DNA of 64,000 bases from Euwallacea fornicatus (GCF_040115645.1 NC_089561.1:2418001-2482000); one strand, 5' to 3'; counted from the stretch's first letter, positions 10,288 to 24,500 are shown. The notes: generated by a model not told the origin, from the sequence alone. Numbers and translations are program-made.

Positions 10288-13200
10288 ATGGAGAATATTT
10301 CGTTTTTCACTCTGGCCTTACTGGCCCTCGCTTTAATTTTCGCCTACCTCTACCTTACTAGAAACTTCGATTACTGGAAAAAACGCAATGTCTACTACAT
10401 CAAGCCAATTCCCCTCTTCGGAAACCTGCTACCGGTCTTTGGCATGAGACAAATCCTGGCAGAATGGTTAGGAGATTTGACCAAAAAAATCGACAAAGAT
10501 TACTTCGGTTTGTTTGTTTTCGACAAGCCGGTGTTGGTGATCAAATCTCCCAAACACATAAAGGCGGTTTTGCAGAAGGACTTCTCCTATTTCCAAAACA
10601 GGTCCTCGTCATCCGCCTTTCACCACCCTATCTTGTCCAACTTCTTGTTTTTTACTAATAATCCCAAATGGAAGAAATTGCGAACCAACGCGAGTCCGGT
10701 GTTCAGCTCTGGAAAGCTCAAGAAAATGTTCCCTTTGATGCTAAAGGAGGCGAAGCAACTGTGCCAGTACTTGCGTCGATTTGAAAATGTTCCCAATGTA
10801 GAGTCCAAAGAGATATGTGCCAAGTATGGGACGAACGTTATTACTATATCAACATTTGCAGTAGATGCCAAATCATTTGAAAGTGAAAACGCAGAATTCA
10901 GGTGAGGGATTGCTCAGAAATTCAAAAAATGCGCATACTATCGACTTTATCAATCTGAATCAGATTTGATTTGAAATCGACAGTATGACATAAGGCTCGC
11001 GTGCCTCGTCTGCATATACAGTCACTCAAAAAAGTATCCGTACAGCCGGAAAAAAATTCTGTAAAGGGTAACTTTTGACTGATTTTGTTCAAATTTTGTA
11101 TAATGACAATTCAATCCGAAACTCAATTTGCGTAATTGAGCAACTTTTGAAAATTTAACTTTTAGAGTGCTTTCCAGCGTTTAAAAAAAACTCCGTTTTG
11201 AAAACTTCTTGTGCGGTGGAAATTTTTCAATGTGGTTTTAACATTCTTGCAGAGAGGATTTTTCTTCATATATCCTGAAAATTTGATCAAAATCGAACCG
11301 CAAATAAGGGAGTTGCAGCTTTTTAAAGTCGTTAAAAATGTCAAAGTTTCGTCATTTTGCACGAAAATCGTCACTCTTTGGCGTTTTTGAAAGGCTGCAA
11401 CTCCCTCATTTGTTGTTCGATTTTGATCAAATTTTCAGGATATATGAAGAAAAATCCTCTCTGCAAGAATGTTAAAACCACATTGAAAAATTTCCACCGC
11501 ACAAGAAGTTTTCAAAACGGAGTTTTTTTTAAACGCTGGAAAGCACTCTAAAAGTTAAATTTTCAAAAGTTGCTCAATTACGCAAATTGAGTTTCGGATT
11601 GAATTGTCATTATACAAAATTTGAACAAAATCAGTCAAAAGTTACGCTTTACAGAATTTTTTTCCGACTGTACGTATACTTTTTTGAGTGACTGTATATC
11701 TTCTTATTTTACTAGAAAAAGCTAAATAGGCTTATTTACACGCCAAGACCTTTTGTCCGTGTTTTTACGAAACGCCCTATAATTCGAAAATTATAAGGAT
11801 TGTAAAATTTAAGTGAAAACCTTTTCATGGGCAAATAATTTCAGAAAATTCCACGATTACGTGTAAGCAACAATAGCATGTTAATCGGTAGTGTTAGTCA
11901 TTAGCGCAACATTGTAAGTGGGAGGAAATGGGTATATAGTATTCGCCACCAAAAAAAATGTGAGATGTTGCCAAACATCCAGAAAAATACATAGTTGAAA
12001 TATCGATCTCCAAAAAAATGGATATTTTGTGTGTGTGTGTGTGTGTGTGTGTTTTTTTTTTATCTTCATATCAAATCGCTCTTATTTAAGTGTTGCATTT
12101 CTTTGGATTTTCGCCAACAACGCTCCTTCTTGCCGAAAACGATCTCAATATCTCAATCTCCGTCTCTTGCTCAAGCCATGTGATTATGTAAATTTTGTTT
12201 TTGTGAGAAAATATAAACACATGGTTGCTGTTTACCAATCAAATTGCGATTAGATAAACGCCCATGAATTTAAGTTATATTTTTAATGAAAACCCATTGG
12301 AGTTATGATACAAATTCATGAGAATTATTAAGCGTTTTATTTATTTTCACATAAATTTGGTTACGGTTAAGCCAATGTAACCCGAAATGAATTATTAATC
12401 AACGAGATTTTTGATTTGCAGGAATCTTGGAAGGAAATTGTTTGACTTTAGGTAACGTAACTGTAACCTTCAAGGCAGTGTTTTGCTTCTAAACAAGTGG
12501 TCATTTGTGATTTTAGGATCTCAACCGCCATCAGACAATTCACAACCTTTTTAGCCCCCAAATTCGCCGACTGTTTACGAATAACCTTTATTGATCCCAA
12601 AGTCACCAAACGTTTATACGACATTTTCAAGGAAGTTCTGCAAACCAAAATTGCTTCTGATGGTCTGGACTCTTCCCTTAAGCAGAACGACATGATCGAC
12701 ATCTTCCTGGAAACCAGCAGAAAGGGAACGAACATCGACATTAGTACTAAGAGTCAAATTGAGTACTGGTGAAGTTAACGGAAATTTTATCATCCTGTTA
12801 AATTTGCCAGCAGCACTTGAACATTTTGAAATTAAGAAACGAATTTTCGCAGATGACAAAGTGATAGCAGGACAAGCCATGCAGTTGTTCATTGCTGGGT
12901 TCGAAACCGTTAGCTCCATTCTGAGTTTCTCCCTCTACGAGTTGTGCATCCAACCAGAAATCCAGGAGAAGTTGCGAAGCGAAATCTTTGAAACCATCGA
13001 AAAATACAACGACGAATTGACGTACGAGGGAGTTTCTGAAATGAAATATTTAGATATGTGTATTTATGGTAAGCTGGAATCATCTCAAAAAACACCGGAT
13101 AATTGTTGACAATCCAGAAACTTTGCGCAAGTACCCAACGCTGCCCTTCCTGGATAGACAATGTTCTGCAGATTACAAACTACCGAACTCGGATTTGATC

Positions 13201-13598
13201 ATAGAAAAGGGCACTCCAGTCTACATGTCCACGTTTGGATTGCACTACAACCCTGAATACTTCCCTGAACCGGAAAAATACATTCCTGAAAGATTTGAAG
13301 ACAAGTCTAAAATCAATTCCGATGGATTGTTTTATGTTCCCTTCGGCGAAGGTCCTAGGATTTGTATTGGTAAGTTTACGAGCGCCACCAAGGACGTTAA
13401 AAGAGTTAGTTAACATCTTGTTTGGTAGGCAATAGATTCGGGATACTGGCTGTGAAAACGGGCCTATCTTTGATACTCTCAAAATACAGGGTGGTGCCAA
13501 CTGATAGGACTCCAATTCCAATAAAGTTCGAGGTCAAATCGTTGGTTTTGCAGTCGACAGTAGGGGTACCTCTCCAATTCGAGCCGTTAGCGCACTGA
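10288..13598 (+). CDS. Cytochrome P450, CYP3 clan (CYP6-like)
   Basis: Haem monooxygenase anchored in the ER membrane; insect CYP6-type enzymes oxidise plant toxins, insecticides and other lipophilic compounds. Exons: 10288-10901, 12422-12451 (30-bp micro-exon), 12517-12743 (or 12752), 12811-13068, 13118-13369, 13429-13598. Phases close to 516 or 519 aa. Seen: N-terminal hydrophobic anchor (about residues 4-24), C-helix WKKLR, I-helix AGFET, K-helix ETLR created exactly at the fourth splice junction, PERF, and the haem loop PFGEGPRICIG with its Cys ligand. The micro-exon supplies NLGRKLFDF, a stretch normally present before the variable region. The donor of the third coding exon is ambiguous (12743 or 12752); both keep the frame. 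Family is secure; the exact CYP subfamily and substrate cannot be given from sequence alone. Confidence 0.9.
11019..11694. repeat. Fold-back (long inverted repeat) element in P450 intron 1
   Basis: A 676-bp palindromic element. It begins CAGTCACTCAAAAAAGTA at 11019 and ends with the reverse complement at 11694, flanked by TA on both sides (11017-11018 and 11695-11696). The arms stay complementary almost to the centre (about 11355) with few mismatches. It encodes no transposase. This is the structure of a non-autonomous fold-back MITE mobilised by a Tc1/mariner enzyme. Its transcript inside the P450 intron would form a hairpin of over 300 bp. Confidence 0.9.
12029..12052. repeat. (TG)n microsatellite
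   Basis: A pure TG dinucleotide run of about 12 units followed by a T tract, in the first intron of the P450 gene. Likely length-polymorphic. Confidence 0.9.
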
Positions 13599-14928
13599 AG
13601 AATGATGTTAATAGCTGAAATGCCCTTTAATGTGATAATTTATATTCAGTTTTGTTATGTAAGGAGTCGATTATTCGACGCGTAGCAACGCCCTACATAA
13701 CGTTTTATTCACCAGTGATTCGAAAAAATTCAATTCGGGGACACCACTGATAGTATGTAGTTAGACTCGTAGCATCTTGAAGAATCACATGCCATCGAAT
13801 TTTGATTCTTATTTTCTTATGAAAATATGTGCAAAACCGAGTAAAAGAGTTTTTTTCATTAAGTAAATATCGACAAATGGTCTTTATGAAGCGTATATGC
13901 TTACTATAACAACAATATTACAGATCTTTCAAATCCACCATGTACTGCCCGCACAAGGAAAGTTGAGCAATTAAAACATGCAATTTTCTCTAGTTACGTA
14001 ATGCATTAAGGGCACTTGCCGTTTTCGAAACATTTAACTTTGTAGATGTTAGCTTTTTCCCGATCTCATAGATTTTTGTATATTTTTTTCATTACTCCTT
14101 TTGTGACTTATCAATTGAAGCGTCTTTTCGGCGTTTCTGAAAAATGTAAATAAAAAAATAACGAAAACGGTGTTATTCGCGGTGGTAAAAAAATATGATT
14201 CCCAACCCATAGGGAAAATGTTTTTCCCACCCTCAAGTGCAATCGCGGGCGGAGCCGATAACTTTCCGTACCGTTTGGAAAATAACTGTTTCTTTTCTAG
14301 TTGTTAAACTATAGTTATTTAAAATGCATATCCTTTCATTGTGTGCTTTATTTACCATTGGAGAGTCTCTAGTGAAATGGCGGCGCGTTCGAGGACAAAG
14401 TCCTTTTCATGGAAACTACGAAAAAACCATCATTATGTATGTACTTTACATGCGACTACACAATATATTCAAAATTAGCATACAACAAATTATTGCAAAA
14501 AGTTGGAATACATTGGTATACATATAGCCGCTGTACGTATACCGTTCTTCCCTTCTCGTTAAGATTTATTTACAGTGCGTGTAGATCTCCCTATACTCAT
14601 GTCCGTGAGTTTTCCAGTGCCTAATATGAAATCAACAGGAGCACAGTCTCAACCGTTTCACGAGGAGCTTTTAGCACGATTTTTTCAATTCTGGAAACTC
14701 GATTTTTTCCGCGCAATACCCTGTATATGATTGAATTTTTTGAACCCACCAACTACGAGGAACAATTCCTTATAAGCTTTCCTAATTCACTTTATCGATT
14801 TCCGAGCAATTTGATCTAGCATAAGACAACGACTTCAAAACTGTCAACACATTTTCACAGCTTACGTTTTATACGATTTTTTAAAATTCCCACCCATTAT
14901 GGTTAATTTACAAAATACCACGACTTAC
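13599..14928. other. Intergenic region after the P450
   Basis: AT-rich sequence with no supported gene. Overlapping short frames at 14324-14624 have no domain and no credible splice partners. Confidence 0.45.
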
Positions 14929-15211
14929 CTTCTCTCGCAGCATATCTCTAGTTCTGGTAGCCTGCGTCCTGTTCCTGTGCAGCTCAAATTGCAATTTGAG
15001 GCATCTCTCTTTCCAGTTGATTTCGCCAGCAGCATCGCTAGGTCCTGCGGTCAGTTCGTCTAATAAAACATCGGAACGAAGCACTGAACTAGATACGCCA
15101 CTAGAACCGGTAGAATCACGAACGCGACGCGGGAGAAGTCGTGGAGACGAGGGAGTCGATTGGGAGAGCCTAAGGAGGAATTGGTGTCGTTTAGGTTTAC
15201 TTGTAAATTTT
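14929..15211 (-). CDS. Possible internal exon, coiled-coil-like (unidentified gene)
   Basis: On the minus strand a 283-bp open stretch is bounded by a plausible acceptor (CTGTATAG before 15211) and a strong donor (GTAAGT just below 14929). It reads a Ser/Arg/Pro-rich segment (SPRLLPRRVRDSTG...) and then a charged helix-forming segment (WKERCLKLQFELHRNR) that looks like the start of a coiled coil. GC content is higher than the surroundings, as for coding exons here. An alternative is a first exon starting at an ATG near 15243. I do not recognise the gene, and no further exon was found on the downstream (lower-coordinate) side. Confidence 0.4.
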
Positions 15212-15659
15212 CTATACAGAGCGTAAATGCGAAATTCAAAATGAGCCAAAAGCTTACGTAAGTGTTTCGTTTGTGAGTGTTACAATTTCAAAGCTTCTTG
15301 CTTCATGTACTCTGCGTATGAAGCGTATTACCTGGTAATCTCTCCAAGCCTGGTTAAAGGGTCGTACCCTCCACTATGTCTTTTCTTCGTTGGATCCATA
15401 TTTGTCACCTCAAAATCATTTGAAAATCATTAGAAACACCAGCGGAAGGCATTTCACACTGCACGTTTCGTTAACGGACTACGAATAGACAAATGCTGAC
15501 AGCAGGAAGAAAATATCGCACGTCTTTTCTTCGATGAATGGATGAGTATCTTTAGAATCTTAAGTGTCGAACGTAACGTTTTCATTAAGAGTTCATATAC
15601 CGGCTTGCACACATCTTTAGATCGGTAGTACCATAGTGCATGGCCAATGACCCGCTTAC

Positions 15660-15753
15660 GTTTGATGCATGAGAAACAGTAGTAGTACGAAGGCCTCCAT
15701 GGTTTTACTTTCATTTGTAGATACTGGAATTTAATCACATGTTCTTGAATGAT
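15660..15753 (-). CDS. Weak exon candidate (unidentified)
   Basis: A 94-bp stretch on the minus strand with a good acceptor (AATTGTTGCAG above 15753) and a good donor (GTAAGC below 15660). Only one frame is open; it reads QYLQMKVKPWRPSYYYCFSC. Its end phase (1) does not match the start phase needed by the 14929-15211 exon candidate (2), so if both are real another exon must lie between, or they belong to different transcripts. No domain recognised. Confidence 0.2.
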
Positions 15754-18555
15754 CTGCAACAATTAGAAAACTCTGTTAGAATATTTTTCCATTAAATACC
15801 GGCGTCCATTCGGAAATTAAGTTCCTGCACTTCCCTGATATTCCCGAAGGGACGCCGACTATGTATCCTGTATAGCCCCAATTCCAGTTTCATTTCCTTT
15901 CACCCCACCCGAAAAATTAATAGCCCTTTAATCTCTCAATTACCCTCTTGCTCTGTATGTGAACAAACCTTCAAAATCTCCCTTGAAACGATAAAAACCG
16001 AACACTTTTTTCCAAATACACGCCTAACGATAAAAGGTCCGTCTCTGAACCGAAATTTATGAAAATCGATGTGACAAAAGATCAGTTTGCATATCTTATA
16101 CACATTCTTATGCGCCATGAGGGACAGATAGGGCCCTTATTTATTTATACAGAACGTTCCACATATCCGGAACGCTATAAACACATATATCGGTCGGAGA
16201 AATCTTTATCGTTTTATGGAATAAGTGGCCCAAGATGCCTTTGAACCCCCAGAGGATGGGAAAACATTGAACGAGATTGAGTGCAATTTAAAGGACATAT
16301 TTAGGGAGCCCTTTACCAAAACGTGTTAGTTGGAAACTCAGAAAACTTCACGATCACGGACTCAAAACCTCGCAAACTCATTCATCAAATTGTCAAGGTT
16401 CCGAATTATTTCCTTACTAGAAAATCATTACTAGACAAACAACTTCCACCATATGGTAAAGACTAGCAATCAACCAAACCTTTGAGTTTCCTTTACCAGA
16501 TCGTCAAGATTAGATGCAAACCATTAATTATCGTGTTTTATGACAAGCACATTGAAAGAAAGGCTTCCAAGGAAAAGATTGATTGAGGAGAAATGAAAAC
16601 GAAATGTATCTCATTTTCTCAAATATTGCGAATATTCGAATTTAATTAAGCATTTAGGGGTTCACCCGATTGAAAAACGCAGGGCCATTGTTCCTTTAAA
16701 GAAACCTTTTAGGGCCAGCGATTTATAATAGAAATCGCGCCGAACCGTTTAGGGCATATTGAATATTTCCGAGCAAAAGGCTTACCCCCCGAATTTCGGG
16801 CTTTATTCTTCGAGTGGCATTCGAATGTTCGGATTGTCAGATTTGAATTAAATTTCCAGGAATAGGTTGAGGAATTGAGCTGCGGGAAAGCAGGAAGACA
16901 TACCATTACTCTTCAAGAGATCAAAATGAAAAAGAAAAACTCTGTTAAAAATGAAAATTCTGGTATTGTTGGCGTTGATAAGCAGAGACGAGAACTAGGA
17001 AACACTAATGTTCGTCTTTAAATTAGAAGTTCTTATCGTGAGCATACAATGCTAATTTTATGCTTCAGATAATAAATCCAATAATCCTTTTTTGAATATT
17101 TGAAGTATCCTAAATTAACGGGTAGGAAGCGATTTAGATAACCTGAAAGGACTTTTTGATGATATGATGATAATATAAATTTGCGCCCCTCAGGACACCT
17201 GATGTGTGAAACGGCGAGATGGATGTGAAGAACGTATCTTGAATAATTTAATCACTCATTCCCCCTTCTAACACATGGTTCGATAATGAGGTGCGTGCTG
17301 TCAAACATATTTTACTATCAAATTACGCATTTATTAGCTTCTTCTCACGAAATATATGCACTGAAAGCGAACCTCGTCAAACGAATTTCAAGCGATTTCT
17401 TTTCACCCCCCTCCCCCCCCCCCCTCCCCCATCGAACCATATTTCGCCACCTACCTCGCTGGTCCCCCATCGGTCACTCCCTTAAAACTTTAACAACCCC
17501 CCGTCAGACATGTATGCGACGTGTCCGAGGTGCAAAGTCCCGGTATTTGCAGATTCGAGTGCCATAAATAAAACATTTATTATTAAAACTTACACCACCC
17601 CGAACGCAAACACTCATGCCGATTTGTCACTGACGGGGGCGCAGGCGTAGGGGTACAAATCAGCTGATTCGCGTTTGGGTTATGAAAGGATAAGTTGCGT
17701 CCACCACAGTGTCCAGAAATGATCGTATCGATTTCCGGTAGGGTGACATTGCAGGGGTAGGTTTCTTTATTCGGTTTCGTTTGCTGAGTAAAGAGAGCGT
17801 TAGGGGAAATATTGATTTTAACTTCATTTTGATTGAAGGGCGCAGTCACGTGGTATTTGTCGCCATTGTTTGGGAATGTTTTTTTTTCTTTGTCAAACTT
17901 TGATCGCTGATATTTCGGGATTAAGGCACGTTGAAATCAAAATTCCTCAAAATGCCCGATCAAGGTTCCAGAATGTCAAGAATTGAGGCGTCCATATGGT
18001 ATCCTTATTAGTCAACTAGAGGGGAAACCCTACGCATCGTAAACATTCTGAAGTGGAATAGATAATTTATTATATAAATTGAGTGCCTGAACTTATGCTC
18101 CGCCATTGCGTCGAGAAATCCTGGGAAGTCGGGAATTTTATCTTGACTCCATGCGTAAACTTGAAAGGTATCTGTATAAATCTACACACGAAGTAGGTCA
18201 GTAAATATTGTTCATCTGGCAATGACTGATTAGGTCTAACACCCATACTATTTGTCGACCAGTGAACTTGGACGAAATTTTCAGGTATGACTGTAAATTA
18301 CACAGTCAATGACTTAAGTTCTTTAAGTAAGTTTAAATCCGGCAACGGCGGAATAACGCCTAGATTAAACGCGCTAAAACAACACTCCTCCATCCAAATG
18401 GAGGGGTATGCGTGCACGTCGCACCACACTTCCATTGCACGCTATAACTATATTTATGTTTATGTCGATGGTCCAGTTTAGTTCGGTACGAGCGGAGATA
18501 ATTCCGTTAAACGCGGAGAAAAAGCACTTGAACCATAGGATTATCCAGGTGAGGC
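15754..18555. other. Gene-free region before the ABC transporter
   Basis: No supported gene. A C-rich low-complexity tract lies at about 17405-17430. The short frames around 17283-17849 and 18287-18481 have no domain. The last few hundred bases are the 5' flank of the ABCG gene. Confidence 0.45.
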
Positions 18556-21500
18556 ATGGATAAGCCAGAACTTAAATGTTATTTGCCCCATGGGTCCTGG
18601 GTGGACATAAAGTTCCAGGATTTGACTTACACGGTGCCGCAAGGAAAACGAGGTATGTATATAAGTAATTACTTAATTATTCGAATGATTAGGTGTTAAT
18701 AACAGAAAAAAGGATCTAGAAATTATAGTTGTGACACTGTATATCGCTTTAATATCTAAAACGTCAATATGAATTGTTTATAATGTTTTAAAGGAGGAAA
18801 ATTGCCAAATAGCTGCCGCGAATCATCAATGTTTTACTCTAAATATAAATACAAGTACAAGTAGATAGTTATACTCATACTCAATCTACAATTGGATCTC
18901 GCAACGGATGTGGTTTTATGTGGAACAACAATTTAGTCAGATTATTTTGATATTCACAATTCATGTTTAATTGTTTCCTTGATTACTGAGTGAAAAACTA
19001 AGGCAGGATATTGCAGGGTCTACAATCAAATTATAACCTTAACCACTGATTTCAGTTCAAGTATCCCCAGAACAGATACAGCTTTCCACAAGTTTGCACA
19101 TCAAACATTAGCAAAAATGAACATTCCTAACAGCTACTCACTAACAAACCATTTAATGCATAATGGTCTATTTTAAATTACTTTGTTTTTTAATAAAGTT
19201 ATGAAATGTTCGTTAAAAGCAATATTTACTTTATAAATATTGTTCACTTTTATATATGAAATAACATCCAAAGAGATGTTTTGCATATTTTAAGGCGAAG
19301 GTTTAATGTGAAATTAATGTGGCAGTAGTCTCCATCTTGTATCATCTATTTGTAATAAGTTAATTGAAAAATAACAACTCCTTAGGTAACTTGTTATACA
19401 GCAATTTCAAGTAATAGCACAACGGTACAACTCATACATATGATTACAATTAATATGAACAAAGAATAGAACCTGCATTCCAGGATTAATTACCGTATTA
19501 CATAACTCTTCATATGCGAACTAAGACCCAGAAAGGCTTAAATTTGAATAGATATTTAGTCCTTAAATTGAGCGGTTACTTGCAATAAAATCCGCAAGAA
19601 TTAAGTAAAACGATACAAGCTCCCGCGACCTCATTTTCACCGCTCGATTTGTGCGAATGTTGGTTTCAATCCAATCAATCAGTCATGTAATTTTAGATTT
19701 TGAAATAAAATTGTATCATCATGATTTCAGTAAAGATTATTTAGAATGGTGGTACTATGCGGGTATGAGTTACATGTGGGCTAGAGGAGCGTTACCATCA
19801 AATTCATTTTCTTTTTAAGAATTTTAACTGGCGGTTTTTTGTTTTAAAGGAATAGCACCAAGAAGGTGCAAGGACACTTCAGAGCAGGGGTCCTGAAGTT
19901 TCGAAATTCCAAAATAAAAACTTATGATTTGGCATTTGAGGAAATTTAAGGTTTTGTTTTTGTTGTTGTTTTTAATATCTTATGATTTGGTTTATGTAGT
20001 TTGATAAACAAAGCGCGTGTTATGATTGTATCAAGAATAAATCATTGTTTTTGAGAAATTCGGACAACACAAACAATTTTCTATTGTTGTTAAGCTGGTT
20101 CAACGGTAGCTAATTCGTCGCAGGTCGATATCCTTTCAACACACAAGCAAGTACTTGACTCATTAAGCTCTAATTATATAAGAACAGAAGATACTTGACA
20201 ATTAAATATGTAAGTTAAACCGACACTCATAGCGAATAATAGTACTCGTTTCACTCCTTGCAAACAAAAAAAATCAACTTCTTCAGCTTTCTCCCATTTT
20301 CAATAAGTGCAGCAAGTACCACCGTAAGTATCCTTGGTTAGTTGAGCACCCACATGCATCTCTCTGTTTCTGTTAGAATGTATTATTATGACATAATGTG
20401 TGATTTTGCAATATAACTGCAAACATTCAGGTGGGTAAAAACTTCATAATCTTTATAATTGAACATGAAACGCGCATTAACATGCAACGCTAAGTACGCA
20501 AATCTGTCACGGGTACCCTTGTATTACTGGTAAAGTCTGAATTAAACACAAATTAATAGAATTGTGTCCAAAACTATGTGTCCACCTTGAGCTTGCTCGA
20601 ATCGTGACCAGTTTATGTTAATTTATTTAATAGTAGTTCATATGTCACACAGTACAGGAGGTCTCAACTGATCGTATAATGTGTAAACTTTACGTATCGA
20701 TATGGTTGTACCACGTAATTAATAAAAATATAAAATTTCAAGTATACAGTTTTTCACATTGAAACAAAGGTAGTTTTTAATTTTGTCTGTACTCATGACG
20801 TTTTATGCTAAAATGTCACGTCTGTCGACGGCCCATGCTATTTCACACATTAACAATTTGTACATTACATTGCATTTATCGTGGATTTTTTGTTAACCTC
20901 TAATTATTGATTTAACGCTATAAAATAATTCTCAATCGTCAAAATGATCACTACGACATTAAAAGGTTTTTAATTATTGATCTCTGACTCTATGGGAGCA
21001 AACATGCAAAATCGGCATATTTCTCTCCCACGATCATTCGTGCTTATTAAGACCAATTACTTACCGAAACTAATTAATATTTTTGATCAAATCATAGCCA
21101 TGTGACTTTTATAACATACCTACCTATTCGTTCTTCGATCAGTGCATTATTTTGATTTGCGATAAAAATATGTTTTTCCGTTAGCTGCACAAACTGATAT
21201 CTCATGCAAATTTTTCTACTTAAGTGTTGTCTTAATCAGTAAACTGTAGGACTTTAAACCTTGGATATATAAAAGTCGAACAATGAAATTAATTATTCCT
21301 TGTTCCTGAATAGATATTAGTTGATAAAGTGTGAACAGTTCATATTCGTGTACGAAGTTGGAGCTAGAATTCTTTTATCCATCGAAGTTCCAAACTGCCT
21401 GAACTATACGATAATTAAAAATGTAGATATGTAGCTAAATGGTGGCAAAGACTAAAAAAATGCACGGTTTTCTGCTATAATTTCCTTTTGATGCTTTTGC

Positions 21501-24500
21501 TCCAACCTTGATTTCAAATATATACTATTTTAACTGTACAAGGCCTCCACATGCAAGTAACACTTAAAAATAATGTTCATTATAACAATAATTACTATTA
21601 AAAACAAGTTGAAGCTTACATTCAGTTATAATAATTTCAAATGTAATACTGGAAAACGAATATTGCAATACGGCTAATTAGTTTTTTCTAACCATCTTAA
21701 ATCTACGAAATTTCAGATTCACATTTTTTCGTATTCGCCTTAAACGTTTAAGTAACTTTTCAGGTAGGAACACCTTCACAAATAAACACTTCCTCGAATC
21801 AGAAACTGTATTTATTTATACAATTTAACGAACTGAACAGAAGATTTATTTTCTGCAAGAATTAAGCAGTTTGGAGTGTTGAGCGTTTACACAGAATTGG
21901 ATTCAACCAATATGACATTTGCAATATTCAATTGCAATTCAATAGCAAAGTAGCTGCCAAGCAAATTTGCTACTAAATTTCTATTTGATAATTTCATTAC
22001 TTTGTATTTATTATTCCTACTTGCGCGTGAACGCTAGAAATTGCAAACTAAAAATACGTTTTTCTGCTAATAATTAGGTTTTTCCGATAACTGGTTATTG
22101 CCAACATATCTTAGTACATCTCTTCGTTATTATGACCTTCATTAATATTCAAATAATTTCATAGTGATCATCTGATCATCATTATCTCATCTGCTGGCGG
22201 AGTTATTCGTTACCAACCAATTACTTTAATTAAGCACACAATATAATCCGATTAAACTTTTCTTCTAGGCCCAAAATTGATCTTGCGAAGCGTGAATGGA
22301 CACTTCAAACCCAACCAATTAACCGCCATTTTAGGTCCTTCAGGTTCAGGAAAGAGCACCTTATTAAACGTACTGGCTGGATACAAGTAGGTCGCAAATT
22401 TGGGAACGAATTGCGGTTATATGAATACAGTGATTGATTAATGATTAATGAATTGTTTCAGATGTGGAAACGCGACCGGCGAAATGTTTGTGAATGGAAA
22501 ATCGCGAAATCTGAAGGCCTTTCAGGGATTGTCACGATACATAATGCAAGATAATCTGATGCAGCCCATGTTAACAGTTGATGAAGCAATGATGGTGGCA
22601 GCCAATCTCAAGTTAGGAATCAATTTATCACTACTGGAGAAGCAGAAAATGGTGTGTATATGAAGAAGATAAAACTGTTATTAGTTGATAAAATCAGTTC
22701 AGTACACAGTGCCGCTATGACAAATAAAAAATGATGAAAACTCCAAATTATAACTTGACTGCTCGTAGTGTTCTGATTAATGGAAAATTAAGAACTTTTT
22801 TTCATAAACATTCTGCATGTTTATGGTAAACTTCCTACTCCGTTAAGGGTGTAATGCGAAAACTGCCGTTAGAGACGCATGACAGAAAGTGTTAAATCCG
22901 GAAGCGTCATAACCGTTTTAAAAAAAGCATTTAGTTTCATTAAAGTTATTTTCCCTTCGTTCCGTTTTATCAATAGTCTTAAAGGAGCGAATATACCAAA
23001 ATAGCAACCCACAAACACATAATACTAGAATATGGGACTATGAGTGTTGTGACGGAGTTCGTTCAAATTATTTAAAATTTACTATGTAGGTCTAAACTTA
23101 CCGGTTTCAAAACTCTCATTAAAATTCCAGACGTTGAGTATTGTTCGTTCTTTGGACAAAACTGTTCGTTAAACCATCGAATAAAGTTGATAAAATACAC
23201 ACTGCAAGCGATTCAATACTCCAAGATTGGATTTGGTCAAAGACAATACGTCTGAAATATACAGCATTGCCGTTGAAAACACTCGTAGCACTTCGTCTTC
23301 CATATTTTCACGTATTTGTTTTGCCGGTTTTAGAAGTAGAAATTTGCACGAAAACTTTCCACAAAAGTTTAGACGTTTAGAAAAACCGGAAAAGTAACCG
23401 ATGGCAAAAATGACTGACAAAATAATAGAATTTAAGTTCTACGCACATAGCGAAACTCGTGCGCCATTGCGCATCCATGGCACACTTGATGAATTTTATA
23501 CCGATTTTGGAGAAAATTTCGGTTATTAGTTAAATTTTATTACTAAGTTTTCTTACTTATTACTTTATTACTAAGTTTTCATTAGTTTATAGTATAAAAT
23601 GCATTACATTGTGCGTCGTAGAAAAAAAAGGCACTCCCTGCAGGAGTGAGACAATGCTCACAATCTTTCGTAGCACCCCAATTTAACACTATATATATTA
23701 CCAACCTCCAACATGCAATACTTTCCGTAGGTCCTTATTCTTCTTCTTCGAACACCTCACTTTTTTTAGAACCCATTAACGAATCCTCCCTTTCACTCCG
23801 CTCTCGTGTGTAGTCGTCCGACTTCTAGATTGGCACCTTTACGACTCTTCCCACGATATATATCTGTTTACTATGTCCGTTTGACAGCAGTCAAAATGGT
23901 CTCAAAGTCAAACTTTCAAAATTGAACATAGGTGAAAACGTCCTTGGAATTCATTTGTATTTAGTAGGGGCGATTGGTCACCTAATAAGTTTTTTTGAGA
24001 TCTTTTTTCAGATTTGACGCATCTCAACTTCGAGAGGTTCAAAGCAAAACGTGTAGAAAATAGAAGAAATAACACTGAACCATTTCACCAACCCACCTGA
24101 GCCAATCAATTGTTGACTTTTGTAATGTTTCTAGTCGCCTAATTTCAATATAGAAGGTAACGGAACCTAAACGGTTCATTGCGCTTATCAAATCGGCTTC
24201 TCAAGATATTGTGGAACCCCATGCACATTATAATACAGAATTATATACCTGATCGTTTTATCCAAAAATTACAAATTTTAATATAAAACTTTCTTTTCAG
24301 ATAGGCAATATATTAGACCTCCTAGGCTTAAACCATTCGACCCTCACCGAATGCACCAAACTCTCGGGGGGTGAAAAGAAGCGCTTGTCTATTGCACTAG
24401 AATTACTCAACAACCCCCCAGTTCTTCTTTTAGACGAACCCACAACGTAAGTAGGTAAAAAAGAAACATAAAACACTTTTAAACAACTTAACTCCTTGGG

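Noticed and set aside
11162..11551. Two similar open frames on opposite strands
   Set aside because: They are mirror images created by the fold-back element, not genes.
12448..13521. Several antisense open frames opposite the P450 exons
   Set aside because: Shadows of real coding sequence on the other strand; no domain.
23141..23420. Overlapping frames on both strands in an ABCG intron
   Set aside because: No domain, and the ABCG protein alignment is continuous without an extra exon here.
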